A DNA stretch of 64,000 bases from Lotus japonicus (taxonomy: Eukaryota > Streptophyta > Magnoliopsida > Fabales > Fabaceae): contig NC_080046.1 of the NCBI RefSeq assembly GCF_012489685.1, forward strand, positions 66,293,984-66,357,983, in the 5' to 3' direction. How positions within the stretch are numbered: position 1 is the first letter of the stretch; each line of letters opens with the position of its first letter. The translations under genes and the position numbers were made by a program. Below are positions 55,969 through 64,000 of the stretch, piece by piece. The notes under the pieces are model-generated. The model was not told the DNA's origin, did no database searches, and saw nothing but the letters and a program-made list of their open reading frames with translations.

Positions 55969-57671
55969 GGCTTAATCCTCAAATTAGTCTCTGTCTTTGT
56001 CTTGCCGTCTGATCTAAGTTCCTCACCGGAAAAATTTGTGCAAAAGATCCTCTTTTTTGTAAATCGTTTGGAGTAAGTCCTCGCCGGAGCGCGGAGCTCC
56101 GCGAGTGATGAAGTGGAACGCTGACCGGGCTAAATGAGGTGACATGGATTTAAAAAAGAAAAAAGAAAATTACACATCAGAAAATTAAATTTAATTAAGA
56201 AAAATAAATTAAATCAAAAACCCAAACTAAATTAAATTCAATTACACATCATAATTTTTTTTCTATTTCCAGAAAATCAAAATATCATCTCCTTCTTCAT
56301 TATCTTTATCATCTCACCAACATCTTGGGAGTTGGGTTTGGCACCCCACCTATGGGGCTTGGCACCCCACTTTATCAAATACGGAATTTAAAATTCCGTA
56401 TTCTCCCTATTGAATACGGAACTTAAAATTCCGTACTGTATTTAAGCATGCGTGTCACATTTTCAACCACTCATTATATACTAAAACAGATACGGAATTT
56501 TATTTTCCGTATTGATACGGAACTTTAAATTCCGTATTTAATAAAGTGGGGTGCAAAGCCTAAGGGGTGGGGCACCAAACTCAATTCCCCAACATCTTCA
56601 TCTTCTCCATCCCATCATCTTCATCTCATTTTTTCAATACCCAAATTAAAAAACCAAGATCTAGAACCTCAATCTTAAAATTTTTACTAACAACTCAATC
56701 TTAAAAATCAAACGCCAAATAACATTCCAGATTCCCATACATATTCTTCAAAATTCAGAAAATCAACCAAAGAAAGAACTAGAACAGAACCCAATTTCAG
56801 AGCATATGTTTCATCATTTTCATCTCTAAAACCTAACAATCTCAAATGAGCATAACCAGCCAAATAACATTGGTAGAAGCAGTGCGTGCGATGGTGATGG
56901 GCTCGGAGGAGATCCCCAACTCAGATCTCCATCGATCTGCTCTGTCCTAGTTCGAGAGAAGACCCATCGTGCTTTCGGGAGGGGTGGTGGTGGCCAAGCC
57001 GTGAGTGGTGGTGGCGGCGGTGGCCATGGAAGAAGAAACCCAGAAGATTGAGACCCATAAGTGGTGGTGGTGGCCAAGAATCTCGTTCGAGAGCCCTAGA
57101 ACCACACCCACCACCTTCAGTAACTTCAATTAATCCCAAATGGTGTTTACAGTAACTCTTGAATCGTTCTCTTTGTGAAATCTGGAAAATCTGGGCGTGG
57201 GTTTTTTCTTCTTTTGGGATGAAAGGAAATAGAATTAGGGTTCTTTGTGATGGTGATGTTGAAAGGGTTTATGAAAGGAGAAGATGAAGAAGAAGAAGAT
57301 GGAGGAGGAGGAGGAGAGGAAGCAGATGGAGAAATTGGGGAAAATGATGTTTTGTGTCAAAATTCAGATCGTGGAGCGTTGGGGAATTGGGGAAAAATAA
57401 TTAGATCGTGGAGCATTGGGGAAATTGGGTCAAATTATTTTTGTTAATTAAATTAAAATGTCATATATGTTATTTTAATTTTTTTTAAATTCCACGTAGG
57501 CACTATTGACACAGTCAGCGTGACACTTCATCACTCGCCGGAGCCCCGGGCTCCGGCGAGGACTTGCTCTAAACGATTTATAAAAAAGAGAATCTTTTGC
57601 ACAAATTTTTCCGGTGAGGGACCTAGTTCAGACAGCGAGACAAAGACAAGGACCAATTTTAGGATTAAGCC
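55969..57671. mobile_element. Mutator-like element, 1.70 kb
   Basis: Terminal inverted repeats of about 120-130 bp begin ggcttaatcctcaaattagt on the left and (inverse) ggcttaatcctaaaattggt on the right, continuing through aaaaatttgtgcaaaaga to aagtcctcgccggagc. A perfect 9-bp TSD, tatcttaaa, lies at 55960-55968 and 57672-57680. No MURA-type transposase. The interior has a GGT-rich stretch (56890-57100) of unknown origin and a nested MITE. Confidence 0.95.
56327..56589. mobile_element. 263-bp MITE nested in the Mutator-like element
   Basis: Inverted ends gggagttgggtttggcaccc and ggggaattgagtttggtgcc-type inverse, with inner palindromic repeats of atacggaattt/aaattccgtat. A 9-bp TSD, caacatctt, lies at 56318-56326 and 56590-56598, suggesting mobilisation by Mutator-type transposase. 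Confidence 0.88.
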
Positions 57672-59031
57672 TATCTTAAATGCCACTAATTTAAAAACAC
57701 ATTCCTAGCTAATTAGGAGCTATTTGTTAGCAATTTTCAGAAGTGGCACTTAACTTAAATGCCACAAATAACCTTTTCAATTTTATAATATATAACTTTT
57801 TTTTTTAACTTTCACTCGCACAGTTTCAGAATTTTAAACCAAAAAGAAAAAAGAAAAATCTGTTTCAGCTTTTCTTCCAAACTCTCTCACGCCATTCACA
57901 CTGTTTCTCCCAAACGCTCTCCAAACACTTTCACGCTTTCTTCCGATTCACGAACGCAACAACCATCGTCGTCCTCCCCGATCGTCCGTCAAGCTCGGCC
58001 ATTGTGAAGCAACCTTCGCCGTCGTCCCTCTATCACCACATCGCAACAGAGCGACCACTGTTCCATCTCCAACGCAGCCACACTCCACGCCTCGCCATTG
58101 TGCTTGCAAGTTGCAATGCTCCTTCCTCTGCTTCCAGATCCAGCAAATTCTCGTTCATGATACTCACCGGAGAAGAAACCCTAGATCCGCGATGCTCCAT
58201 GGCCGACACCTCCAGGATTCCACTCCGGCTACAACCAGGTGGCGCAACAAGGTAGGTAGTCAGTGGATTTGGTTTCGTTCGATTTGGAGTTCAAATCACC
58301 CAATCAAGCTCGAGAGGTTGCGTTTCTTGCCCTTCTTCTTCTGATTTGATCTTGTTTCTTTGTTTCTTACTCGCATGTACACTGAATTGGAAATTGCGGT
58401 GTCGGAGATAGGAATTGTAGGGCTAAATCGTATGCTCAGGTAATTCTCATTACCTCTGTATTGGTGTTTTGCACAATCTTACTTGCATTGGTATTCTGCA
58501 TGCAATTTGAATTGTATTGCATTGTGTTTGAATTCACTACATCATTCCCCTTATTAATTCCTAGTGTAGATCATATAACTTCTAGTTTCGCCAATTTTGT
58601 GTTTTAGCAGCCATCATTATTTTGGTCAGTTCATAATTTTAATTGATTTGACGCGGTTGAGGACTAGACAAATTCAGTTCTTAGTCTCTGTATCATTATA
58701 TATGATGTTTTCTTGACCATAATTCATTTACTTAAGTCATAATCCAATTACTATTTTTGACATTGTTGAAACTTATGTAGACATCATATTGATTTATCAA
58801 TGCAGATAGCGCCATTATGCAATCAGTAAACTAGTCAATATGGATGATACCAACACATGCATTAGACCATTGTAATGATGATTTGTTAAGCATTGTATCT
58901 TAGGGACTTAATGTTATATGCAGAGTTTCTAATAACCTTTGATGTTATCTTCTATTTCCCTTTCTCTTCGATTTCATTATCGATTTATTTGATCTTTCAA
59001 CTTTCTTGGAACAACAGCTTTGGTTTCACAG

Positions 59032-59126
59032 GTGACCCAGGAGGACTTTGACAGGGCACTAATACCCACCATTCACTAATTTCAAAAAACTTCCAGCACA
59101 CATAGCTGCTAAGGCCTATGAGCTTG
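59032..59126 (+). pseudogene. Malic enzyme C-terminal exon fragment captured by the CACTA
   Basis: Follows an AG acceptor and ends at a GT donor. Reads VTQEDFDRALI, then frameshifts, then LPAHIAAKAYELG. This matches the C-terminal part of plant malic enzyme (VTxExFxxGLIYPPF ... HIAAxVAAKAYELGLA). Small deletions remove codons, so it is non-functional. The recognition rests on family memory. Confidence 0.5.
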
Positions 59127-60003
59127 GTGAGCCTTAGTTTTCATTTTGGTTTTTGCACATATGCCTTATAGTTTCTTGTTTTTAATGCTCTTTCTAGTTA
59201 ATTATAGATAAAGTTAGACCAATCATAAAAATTAAATTCAAATATTGCTCAGGCTTGGCTAAAGTGGTGTTTTATTCGAGCTCCACTTGCTTAGGTAAGT
59301 TTATTCCACTTCCGCATTATTCTACAAATTTTCTATTATGATAAAGGTGTGTTCAACATAAATGGGATACTGCAAAACTTAAAGGAAGTATTCTGGATGC
59401 TCATGCTCAAGTTTTGAATTAAAAACTATTTTTGACTTCTATGTTTGTAATTCACTTTCATGTGCAGTTTCGAACATGAGTACCACTACCTCATGGTGCA
59501 GTTTCAAATTCACTTTCAGTTTATAATTTTTCTAGTCTTATACTTTTATCACCCTGTTTCCCTCATTTGGTCTTCATGTACATGTTTCTCATAAATTTGC
59601 ATCCATTTGGAAAGAGTCCTGCAATTCCAGATGGTATTGATTTTTTTCTGATGAAGCTTCATTCATGATGCAGATAATAGAGTTGGCATTTAAGGTGAGA
59701 TTCTTAATATGTTTATTCACTGAACTAATGTTACAGATTCTTAATATGTTTGTTTTGCTTTATTCTACTTAGTGATGAAATGACAAAGGTTATCCATGGT
59801 GGACAGAAGAAACGAATATGAATAAGTTAATGTCATCTTCATTTGATGCTTAACCAACAAACTAATGTTATTAAATATTTTATTTCTCATATCCGATAGT
59901 TAAATTAACTAATGAATTTGTATTCTAGTGGCTTTTTATTGTTCTTAATTTCTCACAACCGATAAGTTATTAAATATTTTTTTGATTCTTTTTCATTGTG
60001 TAG

Positions 60004-60099
60004 AGAGTTCTAATGTCTTTGATTTTCTGAAAGATATTGTCAGCAAGGTTCCTGATTTAGGCTGGTTTGTTCCAACTGGGGAAGTACTGTCACAAAGAG
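60004..60099 (+). pseudogene. Possible NC2-alpha/NF-YC11-like exon fragment in the CACTA
   Basis: An AG...GT-bounded segment, open in one frame: SSNVFDFLKDIVSKVPDLGW, then FVPTGEVLSQRG. The YNVFDFL(K/T)D(I/V)VSKVPDLG string is characteristic of plant Dr1-associated corepressor (NC2-alpha), but only about 20 residues support it. Confidence 0.38.
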
Positions 60100-61977
60100 G
60101 TTTGTGCTTCATTTCATACTCTTGTTGCTTTGAGCAAGTTCTGTAGGCTTGTGTTGGTAGTTTACATATATCTTCGTGTAATTGATTTATGTACTTTGGT
60201 GTTTCAATCTGTGTAGGATGTATATTCATCTAAGTCTCATGTTGCAATGAGTCTTACTCCAGCTAGTGTTTGCAGTTTACAACTTTGGAAGCTGGAACAA
60301 ATATATACATTTCCTATCATGTTCATGGCTTCATGCCCATTTGCTAGTGTGCTAGCATGTGAAATCTTGATGCATACTCAGAATTTAGTAAAGATGTTTC
60401 ATATTTGAGACATGGAAAAACAGTAAATTGTAATTTTTTTTTTTCTGATGAGTGACAGAACCACCTTTGAAGAGTGGTCTTGCAATTATGTATAACATAA
60501 TCTTGCTCATGCTTATTAATATTCATTATGTTCCTTTTATCTTATTCTCTCTCTGCTTACTTTGGTGATTATGGATTAACTAATCACCAACATATTAGAG
60601 ATTTTAAGATTTAATTTAAATATATTTACGAATAAGAAAAAAATGAAATATTCACTTGGTAAAGCTAATTTGGTGATGTTTCAAAACCTGTAATGATTGA
60701 TGCATTCGTGGCATTTACAAGGTGCCAGTAAAATTTAAGCCTAATACAATGGTAGATGCATTTGTGGCATTTAAAAAATGCCTGAAGGGATTTGTGGCAT
60801 ACAAAATCGGCATTTAAGCAAAAATGCCACAAAACAGTTGTGGCACCTGTAATAGAGGCACTTAAAGGTGAATGCCACTAATAACACTTGGGGCATTTAA
60901 TAAATGCCACAACTTAACAATATCAATGCCACTAAATATACATTTTTTTGTAGTGCATGCATATCACGTTAGGCTCTAAACAATATCAAAGGAATTTAAA
61001 TTCAAATCTTTTTTTTACGGGAAAGTAAGACATTTAAATTCAAAATATAATATTATAGTATCAGATTTTTTATTCAAAATTCAAAACTTTTGACCACCGA
61101 AGTTAAAAAAATCATTCTCGATGGTTGTTATGTATTTTTTTTTCTTTAATATTTTGAATTTCAAATAGTTATGATTTTTCAAAAAGAATAGGTTTAGTGT
61201 ATGATTAATCAAAGTTTCATATTGATTATTTATTGAATTTTGATTGATTGACACGTGCCCATTAAAGATGAAGCTCTATATGATTGACACGTAGGATTCT
61301 GATGAGTCTTAAACTATATAGTATTAGATAAAGAGAGAGGCACACACTAGTTAGATACACACGTAAATAATTGTTTTGCCTTTTTTTTCCAATATTTGTG
61401 GTTTTGAGTATGATAATGGGCTAATGGCCCAAAAAAACAGAAAAGGTTAGGATTAAGGCAACCCAATATGACTATAGTACAAGAGGAAAGACCAAAACTA
61501 CGAACGATGACCATTTTGACTATTTTGATTGTGCATGCTTCATGAGAATGAGAATTCACTTCACTTCCGGCTACTTCACCACTTGCCTCCCACTCTCCCA
61601 TCAAATCCAATCACTATTCTTATGATCTTATCCTCTTTTCCCCCTTACCAAAATATTAATTGAGTAAAATATTTGTCTCAATAAATCTTTCTTCATACCA
61701 TAATTTATAAGTATCAAACTCGAGCCAGATAGTTTATGCTAGAATTATTAAAAAAAAACTATTATGCATGATATGAACTCAACTCTTCATTTTTAAATTT
61801 AGAAAAATGAACATACATACATTATACAAATAAATACACCATTGTTTCTTCTCTTATTACATAATTTTCTTTCCATATAATAAGCATTCTTTAACTTTAA
61901 TTTAACAGAAACATAATTTACACGTCAAACAAAACGACAAAAGCAGCTTCAGCAACCTTCATCCATCGTCTTCACAT

Positions 61978-62883
61978 TCACACCAGCGTCCTACACGCTG
62001 AAGTCTTCGGGTCCCACATCGCCGGCAACAGGTACTTCCTCCCGTTCACCCCATGCGCATTGTAACTCGCCCCTGTACTCTTCTCCACCAAAACCTGACC
62101 CGGGTAACCCGGATACGACCCGCTCCCGAAAACACCAGTACAAGCTGAAACCGCCTCCAACGGCGCCGTCGCCGGACCCTGAAAGTATCCATTATTGAAC
62201 GGATTCGTGACGGTACCAGCAAGCAAGGTTGCCAAGTTGATGATCATCCCGTCCACACCGACATCGCCGTTGGGCGCCACCAGCGGCGGCGTCTGCGGGC
62301 CGTAAATAGGCTGATGAAACGGCCACGCGCATTGCCCCGGGCACTGAGTCTCAGAGTTTCCAACCCAGACGTAAGCGGTACGGGTGTTTCCTTTCACGGG
62401 TCGGGCTGACCCGTGAGTCCCGCAGCGGCTCCGGCAGAAGCCATCGACGGCGACGTCCTTGGCGGTGAGGATGACGTTGATGGCGGCGAGGTCGTTGAAG
62501 GTGGAAGCGAGTGATACAAGGTGAGTTTGTTGGAGACTCTTCCCGAGGGTATAGCTAGGGTGTATGGTTTGCTTCCCTACGACGAGTGCAGAGGATCCTG
62601 ATCCTAGCTTGTAATTCTCGGTGGTTTTCCACCATGAGGCTACGGAGGGAAGTGGGGCCCCTGGGGTGGTGGTGAGTGAGTTGATGAAATCAACGATTAT
62701 GGAGCGTTGGATTGGAGTGAAGCTCCCGTACCAGAAGAGATTAACGGTGATCCTCCCTTTGAGGAGTTCACCGTTGTGGTATTTTAGAACCAGTGGTTGC
62801 TGCTCTACCAGCGCTGCACTCGCCGCGCCACACAGTAACAGAACCACAAATGCAGTGGCATGATGGTAATTAGACAGCACCAT
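61978..62883 (-). CDS. EXORDIUM/PHI-1-like secreted protein
   Basis: Phosphate-induced protein 1 family; EXORDIUM-type proteins are apoplastic and promote growth downstream of brassinosteroid and carbon status, though their biochemical activity is unknown. Single exon, 301 residues from the ATG at 62883 (an in-frame TTG lies upstream). Signal peptide about 1-25 (hydrophobic [14 protein letters not shown]). Family motifs in order: [136 protein letters not shown]. Paired cysteines fit a secreted protein. Source of the decayed duplicate at 35011-37226. Confidence 0.96.
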   Translation of the reverse strand: MVLSNYHHATAFVVLLLCGAASAALVEQQPLVLKYHNGELLKGRITVNLFWYGSFTPIQRSIIVDFINSLTTTPGAPLPSVASWWKTTENYKLGSGSSALVVGKQTIHPSYTLGKSLQQTHLVSLASTFNDLAAINVILTAKDVAVDGFCRSRCGTHGSARPVKGNTRTAYVWVGNSETQCPGQCAWPFHQPIYGPQTPPLVAPNGDVGVDGMIINLATLLAGTVTNPFNNGYFQGPATAPLEAVSACTGVFGSGSYPGYPGQVLVEKSTGASYNAHGVNGRKYLLPAMWDPKTSACRTLV

Positions 62884-62959
62884 TGTTTTGAGGGTCAAAG
62901 TTTGAAGAATGATATGAAATATGAAATTAGTATTGTGTTTGTGAGGGGAGGGAAGTATA

Positions 62960-62969
62960 TGTATTTATA
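62960..62969 (-). promoter_or_regulatory. TATA box of the EXORDIUM-like gene
   Basis: Minus strand ctataaatac, about 80 bp before the ATG; the transcription start would be near 62935. Confidence 0.6.
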
Positions 62970-63013
62970 GTGTGGGAAGAGGAAACAGGTGTTAATTAAC
63001 ATCAGAAGGGTTC

Positions 63014-63084
63014 CACGTGGAGGTTTGTAATTTGCCACGACTGTTGCCAGGCTGTAATGTGATGAAGTGGATGACGTGGCGTCA
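63014..63084. promoter_or_regulatory. G-box and ACGT elements upstream of the EXORDIUM-like gene
   Basis: ccacgtgg at 63013-63020 contains a perfect G-box. tgacgtggcgtca at 63072-63084 has two inverted TGACG half-sites. Such sites bind bZIP and bHLH factors; involvement of light, ABA or brassinosteroid signalling is only inferred. Confidence 0.5.
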
Positions 63085-64000
63085 AAACTGGTGTCTATTG
63101 AAACCCGCATGCACGAAGAAGAGGATTTGATTTATGATGAATTGACCTTTCTCAGTTCTCACTTTAATTCACCAGTAATGATATATACACACCTCATTTT
63201 TTAAACACTCTATTTCCATCTCTTTTTATTTCTATCTCTCTCCTCTTATCATCTATCATATCTCATACTTTCTCTCTCTTACTTTTTATTTTCTTCCTAT
63301 CTCTCTCTTCCTTCCACCTCTTTCCACCTCTTAAAGAGATGTGTACATAACATTATTCTTAATTCACACGCACACAGGGTTGCTATAATGCTAGCTGTTC
63401 ATGTAGCTAGCTACCACACAATACCGTATCCTATACTCCTATTATATACTATACTATACTATACTAATATTAGCCATGTAATTTGGGTTGAGATCAGGTA
63501 TCTGCAGAAGCAACACAGGTTTTGGGACCGAATTATGTGGGTCCAGTGTGGAATTCCACACGCAATGGCTACGATGGGTCATGGCATGGACAGTGACGTT
63601 CTTTTCTTAATTTTTCTTTGTTTATTTTAAATTTAACTAGTCTAGTATCAGTATGTATAATAATATAATGGTACTAGTCATAGGGTCATGGCATATCTTA
63701 AAGTAGTAGAGGGTAAATTAAAAATAGTACTACTGCTAGTGGTAGAGCAGGTTACCTAGTGCGTGCCTGGGTTCTGTGACTGTGGGGGTTTAGGTGGGGG
63801 AGGTGAGGGGTCAGGAAGGTATCAGGCTCCATTACTCTAATACGTCACCGTATTCATCATATCATATTTAATTTACTCATACACTAAAAAAATGTCAAGT
63901 TAATTGTGTTTGGATATATATATTGTGAATTTGTGAAACAACTTTCACCATTTACATTTTCATTGAGTTTAATATATATATATAGATTCACCTTAAAATT
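63085..64000. other. Upstream intergenic region
   Basis: CT-rich stretch at about 63205-63330, a tatactatac repeat near 63440-63465, a G-rich patch at 63780-63815, and a TA run near 63970. No gene supported. Confidence 0.6.

Larger units (their letters stand above)
55796..60955. mobile_element. CACTA (En/Spm) element, 5.16 kb, with nested and captured sequences
   Basis: Ends CACTAAAAAAAACTTGTCTT on the left and, inverted, CACTACAAAAAAATGTATAT on the right, with the 3-bp TSD cat on both sides (55793-55795, 60956-60958), as expected for CACTA. Subterminal regions at both ends repeat gtggcattt/aaatgccac motifs many times, the presumed transposase-binding sites. No transposase (TNPA/TNPD) frame was found. 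The interior holds a MULE at 55969-57671 and exon-like fragments of host genes. Confidence 0.93.
51490..61328 (-). mobile_element. Putative non-autonomous Helitron with nested transposons
   Basis: The left (3') end on the minus strand has the Helitron signature: a 9-bp stem with a 3-nt loop, then 11 nt ending CTAG, with the host base beyond. Comparison with the empty duplicate at about 28238-28310 (cctaata|tatagaggcacac) places the right end before T at 61329, after ...gtattaga on plus, i.e. a TC 5' terminus on minus and an A|T target. About 4.7 kb remain after removing the nested CACTA; no RepHel frame was seen. The right boundary is an inference. Confidence 0.65.

Noticed and set aside
56826..57139. 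Overlapping His/Pro/Gly-rich frames within the Mutator-like element
   Set aside because: All three frames reflect a GGT/CCA-rich repeat tract. None resembles a known protein.
63440..63465. Possible structured element in the repeat tatactatac
   Set aside because: Simple-sequence repeat with no flanking inverted repeat or gene context.

Overview
The window is nuclear DNA from a flowering plant. Its genes are split by many short GT-AG introns, its proteins are plant families (a plastid dicarboxylate translocator, a type II DAHP synthase with a transit peptide, EXORDIUM, an F-box protein), and the intergenic DNA is AT-rich and packed with transposons. The protein style and the MITE termini suggest a papilionoid legume, possibly Lotus-like; the species is a weak inference. 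No CRISPR array, operon or prokaryotic feature is present.

Layout. 1-1459: the last two exons of a DiT2-type plastid dicarboxylate transporter (+). 3159-10364: a complete MCM9 gene of 19 exons (-), with an E2F-like site just upstream. 11547-14902: a complete DNMT2/TRDMT1 tRNA methyltransferase gene of 10 exons (-). 17512-21303: an intronless SF3B1 (SF3b155) gene (-). 21665-22830: a 5'-truncated LINE bounded by a 16-bp target-site duplication (TSD). 23382-27116: a complete plastid DAHP synthase gene of five exons (+). The left 27 kb is thus mostly single-copy housekeeping DNA: DNA replication and repair, tRNA methylation, splicing, the shikimate pathway, and plastid carbon/nitrogen exchange.

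From 28.2 kb onward the window is dominated by duplication and nested insertion. A segment carrying the 3' half of an EXORDIUM gene (intact at 61978-62883) was copied in the same orientation to 28238-37226. The copy then decayed and took up a full-length 5.8-kb LINE (13-bp TSD), a 165-bp MITE and a 1.84-kb hAT element (8-bp TSD), which itself holds further insertions. 37403-42823 holds tandemly repeated exon-like units, a WRC-type zinc-binding exon, and a nearly complete but frameshifted NAD(P)HX dehydratase (NAXD) copy joined to that exon by in-phase splice sites. 44400-47584 holds LINE debris with an internal tandem duplication and a broken C2H2-like zinc-finger gene. 47893-49158 is an intact F-box gene with a second related hAT (49190-50693) inserted 31 bp before its start codon.

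51490-61328 appears to be a Helitron-type insertion: its left edge is a textbook Helitron 3' end, and the duplicated copy at 28.2 kb supplies the empty site. Inside it sits a 5.16-kb CACTA element (TSD cat), inside that a 1.70-kb Mutator-like element (9-bp TSD), and inside that a 263-bp MITE (9-bp TSD). The CACTA also carries apparent fragments of host genes (malic enzyme C-terminus; possibly NC2-alpha/NF-YC11). The right end is the intact EXORDIUM gene and its promoter. Exon boundaries were placed by eye from GT/AG sites, phase and family knowledge; none was checked by alignment or transcripts.
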